From contig QCXZ01000064.1 of NCBI GenBank assembly GCA_025024175.1, forward strand, positions 41,933,325-41,997,324: a DNA stretch of 64,000 nt, written 5' to 3'. The notes under the pieces were generated by a model. It was not told the origin of the DNA, did not search any database, and was given only the letters and a program-made list of their open reading frames with translations. Of this stretch, positions 42,729 through 53,793 are shown piece by piece (the stretch's first letter is position 1; the number at the start of each line of letters is the position of its first letter). Position numbers and translations under genes: made by a program. The stretch is from Rhyzopertha dominica. Taxonomy: Eukaryota; Arthropoda; Insecta; Coleoptera; Bostrichidae.

Positions 42729-43046
42729 TAGAGTTGGGTCCTTCATGACCAAGTCGTTCTAAGTGAATGACTCATGCCTTTATTTGGCTCACAGATAATG
42801 AATCGGCGTCGTTCGTACGTCGTACACACTGATCTCTAAATAATATTTAGAGATCAGTGGTCGTACACGGTTAACGGCTGACGACAGCACACGACTAGAA
42901 CACAGCATGACAGCATATTTATATGCTGTGGCGAGACAGGAGACACCGCTGTCACTTTCAATTCACGATCCATATGAACGACTTGAATGATTCGAATCTA
43001 CGCGATTAATTNAACGATTTGAATTGAATCGAATGTCCCAGCTCTA
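42729..43046. mobile_element. hAT-type MITE nested in the TA MITE
   Basis: Ends TAGAGTTGGGTC (left) and TAGAGCTGGGAC (right, reverse complement), like the TAGAGTTGGGA terminus of the hAT at 19693-22992. Flanks GTGGCTGA (42721-42728) and GTGACTGA (43047-43054) match at 7 of 8 bases, an aged 8-bp duplication. It has no coding sequence and contains the palindrome at 42827-42859. One ambiguous base at about 43012. Confidence 0.78.
42819..42867. mobile_element. 33-bp palindrome flanked by 8-bp direct repeat
   Basis: GTCGTACA at 42819-42826 recurs exactly at 42860-42867. Between them arm CACTGATCTCTAAATA (42827-42842), a single A, then the exact inverse (42844-42859). The arm matches the other unit's arm at most of the first 12 positions (CACYGAWCTCTA). 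Same architecture as 20016-20065. Confidence 0.75.
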
Positions 43047-43162
43047 GTGACTGACGTTGGCATTAAATAATGGGGTTTCTATGACAGCGCGCTAGAAGCT
43101 GCATCGTTTTGACATGTGCCCCCTGGCAGTCGCTCCGAAGGTCACGTGTTCTAAAAAGCCTA

Positions 43163-43569
43163 TTTATATTTCATGACAGCTAAACGTCAGATCGCTTGGA
43201 ATTTGCTGTGCTAAGAAAAAGGTGATCGGGCGCATTTCCATGTAATGTGGGGCACAGAAATGCAGGAGGAGACTGTTCCCCGTGGATGTGCACCGGTTCC
43301 AGGGGTTCAAGAAGAGTTTTTTGAAGATATGTGAAATTCGCGTGCACATCACTCGCCGCTGTGAAACGTGCACTTTTTCAATTTGTTCTCAACAATTATA
43401 CTTATACTATACCAGGTGAGTAGAAGTGTAGCGACGTCGCGATTAAAAGAAAAGTGTAGGTGTCTAAGAAAAAAACATAAGTATAAAAATAAATATAAAT
43501 AAAAAATACTTCAATCTTTTAATTTTTTTTGACGGTCATTTTGAAATGTTACAGATCTAACTTTCTGGG
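43163..43569. other. Unassigned stretch
   Basis: No supported gene or repeat between the MITE and the tandem array. Confidence 0.4.
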
Positions 43570-43995
43570 TGCGATATAACGGCGGTGGTGTGTTATATTT
43601 CAAAACCTGGTAACAAATTATTTTATTACAACTTCAAAACGAGGCTAGAGGTTTCGTATAAAAGTTAAATTGGGCAAGTATGCATTTTTTGTATAAACAA
43701 CCTGAGGAACCGACGGTGGATGGAGAACGGCGGTAGTATGTTATATTTCAAAACACGGTAACAAATTATTTTATTACGATTTCAAACCGGGGTTGTAGGT
43801 TTCAAATAAAAGTTAAATTGGACAAGTATGCATTTATTGTTTAAACAACCGGCGCAATCGGCGGTGGATGAAGAACGGCAGTGGTGTGTTATATTTCATA
43901 ACACGGTAAAAAATATTTTATTATAATTTCAAGGCGGGGCTGGAGGTTTCATATAAAAGTTGAATTGGATGCATTTATTCTATTAACAATCGGGG
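43570..43995 (+). repeat. 148-bp tandem repeat, almost three units
   Basis: The unit starting 'ggcggtggtgtgttatattt' recurs at 43581, 43729 and 43877, an exact 148-base period. Each has 'cggtaacaaattattttatt', 'aggtttc...aaaagttaaattgg' and 'aagtatgcattt'. The third unit is shortened at its end. Substitutions between units suggest an old array. Confidence 0.9.
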
Positions 43996-45270
43996 GAATC
44001 CGCAAAAAAGCTTTTTGGGTGTATTATTGGGCACAAAAAATATTCGCTTCTAGTCCCTTTCCCGTCCGTATGTGTCGATTTCGAGAATCTGGGAAAATCG
44101 CACAATCCGGCAACAGCGCATCTCGAAAGCGTCGGAGAAATTTCGAACGACGTCTTTTCGGCTTTCTTTCGTTTGTATCGGGCGTAGGAAGCTAGTTATC
44201 AGTAGTATTACTATGTCTTTTCTAAAACATCATTTTTTTTGCGAGAAGCACACATGCAACACACATGCAATTATATAAGAAGCACGCGAAGCCGATGCTT
44301 CCGATTCAAATCGGGTTATTAACCTAAGGTGTATCTCGCACTGGGTGAAGGTGAACGGAAACCAGATTCTCGTTTAAGGTGTAAATTTATTTCAGGTAAT
44401 GCGTTACATGATCAGATTAGATACCGTGTGTGTTTATAATGCCGCGTGTGTGGGTTCCGGTGGCCGAAAAGCCTTGACCCATGCTTAGCAGACGTTCAAC
44501 CTACAGCTTCTCCTTGACCTGTTTCTCACCTTTCAATTAAAATGGATCCTAAATTAGAAATAAACCGAATAATGAATTCTATTTTATAAAGAAATATGCT
44601 GTCTTACCTGAGGTATGCGTTGAGCTGACAAAAGTTTTCGATTAAACACGGATTTTGCAAAATGTGTTATAGTAGGTACTAAACAAATGAAGAATAGTAA
44701 ACAAAAGAAACAGACTATATCGATTTTTAAATAAACTTCTGTAGAATTAGGTGGTGAAGTGTTGATGTTTTGAGTAAACAGTGTATTGTTAAATTCACGT
44801 CTGGAATTATTTATAAAGGTTTCATTGAAAACAGTCTTCCATTGACTCTCACCAAAGCTTTTGTTACGAAAACACTAATCTAATTTTGTATTTAAGAATT
44901 CAACTGATTTGAATTATATTTACAAGATCTCGATGTTTCAAATTTAGGTTAAATTTTGTGCGCACGTCACGCTTATTACTTATTATTATAATTAGATAGA
45001 AGAAGCCATTGACCAGCCGAGGTCGAAGTTATCAGCATGGGTTTGAAACAGACGTTTTATCTTTCTTAAAACGAACTCAGATATGAACTCCCATGACCTA
45101 AACGGTTAATGCCCTAGATTAAGAACAAGGTTATTTTAGAAATGAAACCTCTCTTAATGGTAATGCTTACTTATTTACCAAAACAGGATTCGATGACCAT
45201 GACAGGTTATTACCCTTTGAATGTTATTGAGAACGAGTTTAAGCCGAAAGATCTGCTTTCTTTATCCAAG
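43996..45270. other. Unassigned stretch upstream of Polinton integrase
   Basis: No supported coding sequence. It may contain decayed Polinton DNA, since the integrase lies immediately to the right on the minus strand, but no capsid, polymerase or ATPase motif was seen. Confidence 0.35.
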
Positions 45271-46167
45271 AGTTGTGTTCATTAGAAAAACCTAGCCATT
45301 TAACATACAGACTGTCGCCTTTTTTTCGTAATATCTTTTGAATAAGTTACGTATTAGGAAATTTGGCTTTTAGCAACTCTTGTTCATAAAAACTCCCTCT
45401 AATAATATGTCCTTGATAATCTTTTAATATGTAAGTAACAGGATCTGTAATCTGAATTTTATGAATTTCAAAAACTTCAAAAACGTTGTCCATTTTGGAG
45501 TGTAACCTTTCTCAAACATATGTTTGTATTTACTTATACGAACCTTGCCGCGAACGTGAAATTTTGGCTTCGGAAATGTTTTTATTTTATTATTATTATA
45601 TACAGTTTGTAGCAGTTTCTTTTCATTCTGTGTATTTACATTCATGGGTTTCATTTTAATGGTTCTATGTACGGTATTATTATATTTATCAATAAGGAAT
45701 TGTAAATTGTTTATCCATTTATAATTTCCATTCAGGCTAAATAACTTCCACATCCAGTTCTTCAGAGTTCTATTAAATCTTTCAACAATTGATGCTTTCA
45801 AACTGCTGTATGTTGAAACATGATTAATTTTGTATCTGTTCATTAGATTTTTAAAAAAGGTATTATAAAATTCATTACCTAAATCGGTTTGTAAATTTAT
45901 AGGTGATTGATTAATTAAAATCTTCTCCATTGCTTTGGATACATCGGACCCGGACTTGCTTTTTACAGGTATACCCCAAGCAAATTTAAAAAATGCATCA
46001 ATGACTGTTAATAAATATCGAAACCCTCGATTATCATTTTTATACGGAATCATTTCAACCAGATCGGCTTGCCATAGATCATTAATACCTTTTATTACTA
46101 CTTTACGACGTTTAAAATTTTTTCTTGCTGACGTATGTAATTCATTTACTAAATGTTTCTTACTCAT
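45270..46167 (-). pseudogene. Polinton/Maverick-type integrase with C-terminal chromodomain
   Basis: 46167-45424 starts MSKKHLVNELHTSARKNFKR and holds a retroviral-like rve core: NDLWQADLVEMIPYKN (Asp 1), NLQTDLGNEFYNTFFK (Asp 2), SSLKASIVERFNRTLKNWMW (Glu). This pattern is that of Polinton c-integrases. After a frameshift near 45460 the minus strand reads KDYQGHIIRGSFYEQEL and, past one stop at about 45350, IQKILRKKGDSLYVKWLGF and EHNSWI, a chromodomain. The DDE residues are intact. No other Polinton gene was recognised, and the element runs towards a scaffold gap. Confidence 0.82.
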
Positions 46168-46213
46168 CTCGCGTTAGAAAGGAAATAAGTATAAACATTG
46201 AATATCTTGGATT

Positions 46214-46399
46214 TTATGAACTTTTTAACTTTTTACTAGACTGTTTAGGTTTTATTGAAGAACTACTCAACTTAGAGGCGGAAACCTCCTTTTGAATAGT
46301 ACTTTCACTACTATCATGCTGTTGCTGATTCTTAATTTTCTGTATTTTATGAATGAGATTATTCACTTTTTCATCTAACTTTTGAATTGCGATGCGCAT
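46214..46399 (-). CDS. Short coiled-coil open frame, unknown
   Basis: 61 codons, starting MRIAIQKLDEKVNNLIHKIQ with a heptad-like helix and a Ser/Lys-rich tail. It lies just upstream of the Polinton integrase on the same strand and continues open toward the gap, so it may be the end of a longer Polinton gene. No family recognised. Confidence 0.3.
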   Translation of the reverse strand: MRIAIQKLDEKVNNLIHKIQKIKNQQQHDSSESTIQKEVSASKLSSSSIKPKQSSKKLKSS

Positions 46400-46428
46400 T
46401 TCCTTTCTCAGGTCGTCAACATAATCCT

Positions 46429-46528
46429 NNNNNNNNNNNNNNNNNNNNNNNNNNNNNNNNNNNNNNNNNNNNNNNNNNNNNNNNNNNNNNNNNNNNNNNN
46501 NNNNNNNNNNNNNNNNNNNNNNNNNNNN
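46429..46528. other. Scaffold gap, 100 N
   Basis: Exactly 100 ambiguous bases, the conventional placeholder for a gap of unknown size. Order and distance of features across it are not proven. Confidence 0.97.
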
Positions 46529-47099
46529 AAACTCGGATACATGAGCGATCCTTAAATTTTGGAAGCGGTCGGTCCATAAACAAAATAGTTACGCTGTTCG
46601 CATGCCTCGATCGCCTTACGTTGAAGCAGAAAAATCGTACGAAATTTTCAACAAAATCCNAAAACTNCAACAATCTTGCAACGCCNATAAATTAAAACCA
46701 ATCTTGACCCGTCGTGCGCTTCGCCTCCGTAAAATTGCNATAGGGCTTGATTTTATTTNACGGCGCATGCGCGAGTGCAGCAGCTGATTTTTGTTTTTCG
46801 AANCAAGTTGGATCTGCGGCCTGCGGCGTCTGGCTTGTACGTGGTACAATATTAAATACAAAAGTGCATTTTTGCAGAAATTAGGTAAGTGTTCTTTAAA
46901 CAACAGTAATTGGTTTTAAAGATTTAGTTTCAATGTTAAAATAGTGTAGTATTTACTTTGCCTGTTGTATTGTTGATAAGCAGATATTTACATCATGTCA
47001 AAGAAGGTGTGGTTCCTGTTTATTATCTTGTAGATACAGATTTGTTAGATTAATTTTGTGTTTATAACTGTTTGCAGACTAATAAAATACTTGTGAAAT
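46529..47099. other. Unassigned stretch with several ambiguous bases
   Basis: Ambiguous bases at 46660, 46668, 46686, 46739, 46759 and 46803. 'cggcgcatgcgcgagtg' near 46760 and 'cagctgattttt' resemble sequence near the Mutator-like element's right end (53690-53745), so a related terminus may lie here. No gene supported. Confidence 0.3.
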
Positions 47100-47487
47100 T
47101 CAGTACATTTGTTAGAAGCGTTTAATATGTACATGTTATTGATGTACCTATCTGTTGATATATTAACAAACAAATCTATATTAACATTATATTATATATT
47201 TAATGCTAAATTTTTTTCATCTGTCAAATCCTTGATCGTAAATCCTCTGTCAGCAAGTACTAGGTCTCCATCTTCCAACAGTTCTAATAGTTTTGATTTT
47301 TGTACCAGCTCTCAATCAGTGACTGAACCTTCAAATAACTCGCTCACGAAAGAAATTGCTCCATTAGGGGTGCAACCTGAAAAATAAAATTATTTATAAG
47401 ATGTTTTTGGTTTGTAGAAAATTTAAATTGATACTGCTGCCATCTGTAAATCCAAACTCACTAATTTATGTCTGTATTCAAGTTACC

Positions 47488-47520
<33 letters not shown>

Positions 47521-48879
47521 AACAATCAAAACCATTTAGTATGTTTGGATTCAGTTGGCTTTGATTGATACTTACCAAGTAAAACCTTAAACGTTGTGTG
47601 AGCTTTATAATTGGAATACAAATTCCCCTGATGTTCGAAATTTGAAGGAGACTGACATAGTATTTCTGCACAGTCTATTATAACACGTATATTTCTCAGT
47701 TTTGAAAATGATGCAGGTAACGACCTTTGCACTTTTTCTTTTGGAGGAAACATGCTTGAGCGCAAAACACTGAATTTTTGAAATAACAATTGAATCCAGG
47801 TGGTAAAAATCTTGCTAACATACCCATGAGACAAGCTGAATCTGCAATACATAAATAAAATAAATAATTACCTTCTTAGTATTTTGTAAGCAAACGCTTA
47901 CCTGTAAGCCAAATCTTGCAAAAGCAAACCGGTTCTTAAACGTAGCAAAGTTAAAATCAATTCCTGCTTAGCAGATAACTTCAGTTTCCTTCTCCTTTCA
48001 GACTTTTGTGTCTTATTCCAATAAACTATACTATCAGCTGCTTCATTATCCTCAACAGCAAAATTGTAGAGCATAGTAATCTTGTCGAAAGTCATTCCGG
48101 TATAGAAGCGACACATTTTAGAATTTTCTTTTAATTTATTCTCATAGTTACTCATAGTGTTTTTAGCACACTGATGTTGTTTTAAATCCTGCACAGTCTT
48201 CTGTAGTTTTAATATTTTTTCATTTAGTGCTTTCTCCTTATCATATGTAAATCCTGTTTGTGACGTCACTGATTTACTGGAAATATTTGCAGAAACACTA
48301 ACATCTTTATATTTAGCATTAAATCCCACTTCCGCATTTTGTACGTTTTCACAATAAGTGTTTGGCTCCAGATTATCACTGATATCTTCAGCTTTACTTC
48401 TGATTAAATTAAGCTTTTCCATTATTTCCCGCCCTTTTGACATCTGAAATAAGTTAAACCTTAGGGTAAAATATTATGACAAATTAAATAATGTTACAGC
48501 TTACCTTCAATGCGTCCACCTTTTCTAGGGATAAAGGAAACATCGTAGTGTGATCGTAATTCCTTGAAAGTACACTTTGAAAATGCTTACTGCAGATGTC
48601 TTTGGTTATGTTAGCAATTGAACTGAATTTTTTATCTTGCCTTTTACATTTCCGAACCCATACATCACAATGTTTGCAATGTCTACAGTTTACAATGTGG
48701 GTATTGCGAACTTTTTTGTCGTAGATGTTCAGCTTTCTTAATACCAAACAAGGTTTTGGAAAAGCATAGAAAATTGTATTTGGGTCGTATCCAGGTCTGC
48801 CTTTTCTGTTATCACTGTTACATTCACCAAATACACAGTGTTTTACAGCACCAAAATGTTGTTTTGATGATTTACTCAT
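47100..48879 (-). pseudogene. THAP-domain DDE_4 transposase, spliced, 3'-truncated
   Basis: Exons on the minus strand: 48879-48505, 48443-47902, 47841-47576, 47376-about 47200, all with GT..AG junctions and continuous frame. Exon 1 is a THAP-type zinc domain (HCVFGECNSDNRKG ... CSKHFQ ... TTMFPL). Exon 2 has a coiled coil, then FYTGMTFDKITMLY and the helix-turn-helix block LSAKQELILTLLRLRTGLLL ending DLAYR. Exon 3 continues with SHGYVSKIFTTWIQ, RVIIDCAEI (Asp 1) and YKAHTTFKVLLG. Exon 4 reads VAPNGAISFVSELFEGSVTD, one TGA stop, then LVLADRGFTIKDL (Asp 2). The part with the third acidic residue is missing. Layout matches ISL2EU/Harbinger-like transposases. Splicing is inferred. Confidence 0.78.
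47488..47519 (+). repeat. (TAT)n microsatellite
   Basis: About ten uninterrupted TAT units, in the third intron of the THAP transposase. Confidence 0.95.
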
Positions 48880-48889
48880 TTTGTATTAT

Positions 48890-50079
48890 TATTTATTAAT
48901 ATATCCCCATCAAACTGGGAGCAAAACGCGTAATCAAACACGCTCTGGTGTGAAGTTGGTTCGAAAGAGGCGGAGCTATCATGCGCTTGCGCTGTACTAA
49001 ATTTCTTAGAAATCAAGACCTATTGAGTGTCCCCCTTTTGTTTTACCTAAAGGATCTGAGGACGTTCAGTAGTTGGAAAGAACAACGATTACGCATTCAC
49101 CATATCAAACATGATCACGTCGCTCGCAGGTTTCGTGTAAAGGGGAATTCCGAGAATTTGCCATCCCTATTCCCAATATGACAGACAACCAAACCAAGAA
49201 AACAAAAACCATAGAAAAATTTTCAGAACGCCAACTAAATAGGGAAATTGGTTCGGTTTTGAGCGAAATTTTATCCTTGTTTAACATTAGCATTATTCTA
49301 TTACGTTTATCTCTGTCTTCAGTTGGGAAGGAGCTGAGAGGGCAGCACGAGCGCGGTGATTCTGCATTCCGATTGGTCAATCTCGTAGCAGCCCCAAACT
49401 GTGTAGTTGCCAGATTGCACAATTTTTTCCTTATTCTGTTATGAGAAATTCACTTTATTCCAATCACTTTTATTACAAATTTTTATTAATAGTGCTTAAG
49501 TATATTTTTGATTGTGACTTAATACTCTGAAATATTGGACGATATATAAATAAGCTTTCGCTGGATTTCAGAGATTGATTTTAACATTATTATTTTGAAA
49601 TAAATGTGGCATCCTTGCACATGATTACGCATTTGTCCGCCATATTGCTTTTTCGAATTATAGGGTTAAGTACGATTTTGTGTTTGGTGTTTGGACGTTA
49701 ATTTCCTTTTGTTGCGTTATTATTACATAAAAGTGTCAAGAACTAGTGAAGCCTGGTAAGTTATTATTGTTAAAATGTCGTGATGTAGTACTCTGGGCTC
49801 TTGTGTTGTATAGTTGCACCGATGGCGTTGGTTGAACTACGGCTGTGCATGGTGATTGCACTGCTACAAGAGTAAACTTGGTAAGTTTGTAGTTNTTGGG
49901 GGATAAGATATTGTTATTGATTAATCTTTGGTTTATAGTGGTCTTGCTGCTTTGTGGAGGCACACGAGGTTNGTGACTCCAGCATCCTTTTTGGNTGTCT
50001 GAGTCTGAGAACAAAAGCTAAAGTACAAAAGCAGCAGGAGTATGCGTTAAGTAACTATTTGGAGTAAGGAAATGTACTT
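48890..50079. other. Unassigned stretch between two DNA transposons
   Basis: Several short open frames (e.g. 49178-49444) without recognisable domains. Ambiguous bases at about 49895, 49972 and 49995. No terminal repeats of the THAP element were identified. Confidence 0.35.
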
Positions 50080-50132
50080 CGTTAATGTAGAATTCATTAC
50101 TAGCGTCTAGCTCCCGAGTCCTGCAGCGACTT
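50080..50132 (+). repeat. Mutator-like element left TIR
   Basis: CGTTAATGTAGAATTCATTA followed by CTAGCGTCTAGCTCCCGAG and TCCTGCAGCGACTT. Partner at 53742-53793. Confidence 0.85.
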
Positions 50133-50755
50133 CGGTATGATTCGGCAAGCTTCGAATGGCTGTATGAAACCATAGATAAAGCATAGCCAGACTGATCATA
50201 ATGCATGAGTGAATTGAATAATTATTAAATTTTCAAGTATAATCTGTATAATCAAGTAATAATCTGGTATAACCAATCAACATTTCTTTTCAAAAATTAT
50301 ATTAAAATTAGCCCGCCTGTTGATCTGATTATTAATTTCGTTTAATTATAAAGTAACATATTTTATTATACGGTGAGCGTATAAAATCTGGAATAAATTT
50401 AATAAAATTGAGACAGTCAAATTTCATGCAAAACCCTTGGACATGTCGATTTTGTTTTTTTTTGGACATGTTTTTTAACTTCTGCTCCATTTTGGCAGTC
50501 TTTTATTTTCTAGATATGATGTCATTGTACCTTATTTTTAATGGCGTCCCATTTTTATGCCACATTTGGTTTTTGCTTAAAATTACAAATTCCTTGATGA
50601 ATTACAATATGCTCTTAGCAATGATATTTAAAATTTCAGCAAAAAAAGGGTGAACCATGAGATAATGGCAGACAATTAATTAATATTTGAGAACAAAATT
50701 CTATTATTATGTAAAACACATACTAAAATACAGTTAATAAACATTCAAAAACATG

Positions 50756-53634
50756 TTACATTATGGATGGATTCAAAAGAGACATTGCTATTTTATTCTG
50801 TTCTCCAGTACATGGCTTCTGTAAGTTAACTATCCTTTTAGTCTTTTTTTTCGTTGAAAACAGTCTTCGCTGTTTATCGATGTGTTTGTTGTGTGGAACC
50901 TGGACAGCATTATGAATAGGCAAAGACGGTCTGGAAGCAGCGGCTTCTAAGGTAGGTTTTATCGGAGCAATTAATTTCTTAAGAAGATCCATTTGTGAGT
51001 GCGACTGGATCGAACCCAATATAGTATCCATCCATTGTTTTATTTCATCCTTTCTTTGTTGTAATGTATTGTCAGTGGGTGGAACAGTTGAGTAACCAGT
51101 AACCAGAGATTGATGAAGACCTTCTACCTCTACTTTTCTGTCGTCGATATGAATACAAAGATTTTCATTCTCATCTAAATGGAAAACTTGTTATAAAAAC
51201 GATTACTTCATAATACACAAGCACATTCATCACATGTTATAAATCTCTTAACAAAAGGAAACAAAACACTCAGTAACAAGTAACTTATAGTTAGGTACGC
51301 ATAACACACTAGTAGACCTTCACCGAAAAATCAACATATAAAATTTACTACAAGTACCTTCAGAAATCCCTGCTAGTGTGTCCTATTGAAAACTGCCTAA
51401 TAAGCCAAAACTTGTAGAGGAATTTAAGGTAAGTATTCTGCAAAATATGTTATATAAACTTATAAACATACCCATTTCCATTTGAACTGAAAGTTCTGTT
51501 GATGAAATCTGGTCTAGTATTTTGCGGCCCAACATGTGTATATGTTTACACATATTCCACCTTATGGACGAATCCAAACAGCTGCACGAATATTTGTGTA
51601 TACAGAAGTTACAATCAGTACAAAGTAACCTGCATTCACACTGTTCCACATTTTTACGAATTTCATAAATTTGAGGTGGATTAGATGTTGAAGACATTAT
51701 CTGCCACCCACCATCGACTCTATTTATTAAGTTGGAATCTAGTTCTAAACTTTTTTTATGCCTTCTTCTTAAATCTTTCAATTTTGTAGTTATTTTCCCT
51801 TTCTGTACAGCAATAATACGATCAAATAATTTATCTTTCACGAACCTCATGATGGAATTGATGCATTTATCTAATCGTTTATTATGTTTGCCACCCAGAT
51901 ACATGTATTTTATGGTTTTGTGCAACCTCTCTAGGTGCATGTTTGTGTTCAGACCACTATGTAGTCTGTAACAGTAGGCCCACGACTTCATTTTTTTTTG
52001 GTAATTGTCTTTAAAATAGGCTGCAAACTTTGAAGTATGTGGATCCTCTGAGGATAGTTTTAAAAATTCTGCTAGCATTGTCAAGAAGGCAGTCTCGTCA
52101 GTTTCATGTAACAGAGTTCGCAAAGTTTTATAAATTTCCACCTAAAACATGAATATAATGTTAGTGAAACTATGTTAGAAACAAATGTACCTACTCACTT
52201 GTTTCTCTTTTCCATCGACTAAATTAAGGTTCTTTCTCCATGCGCGATCCACGTGCCATGTACAGAAAAGGCTATCGAGAAAAGCAATTAGTGTAATATA
52301 AAAAATATTGCAAGAATATTCTTACCGCAATTTAGGCTCTCCCATAACTTGTTTCCACGCGTTGTAATAAGAGTCGGCCATATCAGACATAAACACCTTT
52401 GGTGTTATGACATTACCATTAAGTCTGTCTTTAATGCACGAAAAGAACAGGGTCATCACTTCTTGGTCAGCACGGTTTGAAACCATGAATGCTGCAGGAA
52501 AGCCTTGACGCAGGTCGTCTATTACGAGTAAAGTGTGAAGCTCAAAATTGTAGGCATTTAATCCATGTGTGCCGTCTATGCACACACAGTCCGATGAAAA
52601 TTTCTCTAACATTTGACGTTGACCGTCATTCATTATAATTAAGACAAAGTCTTCACTTTTTAATCCAGGATGCTCGCTTAAAGTTAAGTTTTGAGATTTG
52701 TAAAATAATACACACTGGTTGTCCTTCATAGCATTCACCCATGCTTCGACGCTTATGGCATCGTTAGTATGCCTCACTGCTTCATGTTGTAAGTTGTACG
52801 CCGCTGTTATATTATGTAAATCCTTTTTATTCAGTAAGTGCATTCTTTCCAGTGAATCTCCCGAAATTTTATCACGTATTTCATCCATAATATGAGCGAA
52901 AGGTACCTTAAGTGCTATTTTTTGGCAATTTCTTCTCGTTCCGCAGCTGTTAAATTTAAATAGGCCAAATCAACAGTATGTCCTACATGTGTTTTGTTAT
53001 AAGTGACCTGGCACTGACCATTTGAAGTGACAATCACTTTCATCCCTGATGGACAGAATCCTCCAATTTTAACACTCCCTTGAGTTTTCAGATGTCTTTT
53101 CTGCTGACCTTTTGAAACATAAAACCCTGATCTGTGGCATATATAACTAAGATTCCCATATTCTTTCACAAATCGGGACTTGGCACTGCATTCTGTTAAA
53201 TTTTTCCAATCTTCAAAATCCTTCTTTGTGGCAAACTCAAGTTTCTCAATGGACATGTTAACATCATGAACTTCTTTGAAATGATTATAGAGCTGGATTC
53301 TTGATGATTCTTTGTAATCGCATAGAGGACACTTCTTACCAAATTTTCTAATTGCACTAGTATGAGGTTTGCTCATTGAGTTACTCAGCACTGCATGACT
53401 TTTCTTATGAAACGTTAAATGTTTATTATATTTAAATTTCTTTTCACAAATATCACAACCAAAACTGCGTTCGGGGTGCTTGAGGGGAGTTATTTCATCC
53501 ACTTTACCTTTGTGGTATTTTTTTACGTGTCTCCGCAAAACGTAATAAGAACTTGTAAACACAGCATTGCATTCAGTACACACGTATTCACCAGATTCAT
53601 TGGCGACTGTCGGTGCCGCACTTAGGTCACTCAT
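50756..53634 (-). CDS. Mutator-like transposase, multi-exon, one frameshift
   Basis: Minus strand. N-terminal C2H2 fingers (53634-52915): CTECNAVFTSSYYVLRRHVK, CDICEKKFKYNKHLTFHKKSH and CPLCDYKESSRIQLYNHFKEVH. A one-base slip in an A-run at about 52917 leads into the MULE core (52888-52322): VCIDGTHGLNAYNFELHTLL (Asp 1), GFPAAFMVSNRADQE, VFMSDMADSYYNAW (Asp 2). A small exon near 52274-52197 (CTWHVDRAWRKNL) and exon 52143-51480 follow, the latter with a SWIM zinc finger (CECRLLCTDCNFCIHKYSCSC..., CKH.HML). A last exon 51174-50756 has no known domain. Introns have GT..AG borders. Except for the A-run slip the gene looks intact, so it may be functional or a sequencing artefact may break it. Confidence 0.78.
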
Positions 53635-53741
53635 TTTAATTAGTTAATTTTCGGTGGTAATTGAGGTTACCGAAAAGTTACCAAATCGAGAACAGCTGAT
53701 GCCGGAAAACAGCTGATTGATTTTGCATCTCGCATGCGCGT

Positions 53742-53793
53742 CGAGTCGCAGCAGGACCTCGGGAGCTAGACGCTAGTGAATTCATTAACGTAG
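53742..53793 (-). repeat. Mutator-like element right TIR
   Basis: Inverse of 50080-50132 with 'gaggtcctgctgcgact' in place of 'gagtcctgcagcgact'. Confidence 0.85.

Larger units (their letters stand above)
42635..43160. mobile_element. TA-flanked MITE in the DIRS end
   Basis: Inverted termini GGCTTTTTA at both ends, with TA at 42633-42634 and 43161-43162, consistent with a Tc1/mariner-type TA duplication. Inner terminal similarity (ACGT, CCAGGGGGCA near 42668 and its inverse near 43118) supports a longer imperfect inverted repeat. No coding capacity. It is itself interrupted by a hAT-type MITE at 42729-43046. Confidence 0.75.
50080..53793 (-). mobile_element. Mutator-like element with terminal inverted repeats
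   Basis: Left terminus 50080-50132 and right terminus 53742-53793 are inverted copies: CGTTAATG, AATTCA, CTAGCGTCTAGCTCCCGAG and TCCTGC.GCGACT occur in the same order with three small gaps. About 3.7 kb with one spliced transposase gene on the minus strand. A longer outer match (AGTACT...CGTTAATG) is possible, so the true ends may lie a few bases further out; no target duplication recognised. Confidence 0.82.

Noticed and set aside
43570..43995. CRISPR-like array
   Set aside because: Units are contiguous 148-bp repeats without spacers, in a eukaryotic context.
47109..47387. Plus-strand open frame of 92 codons
   Set aside because: It is the antisense of exon 4 of the THAP/DDE_4 transposase.
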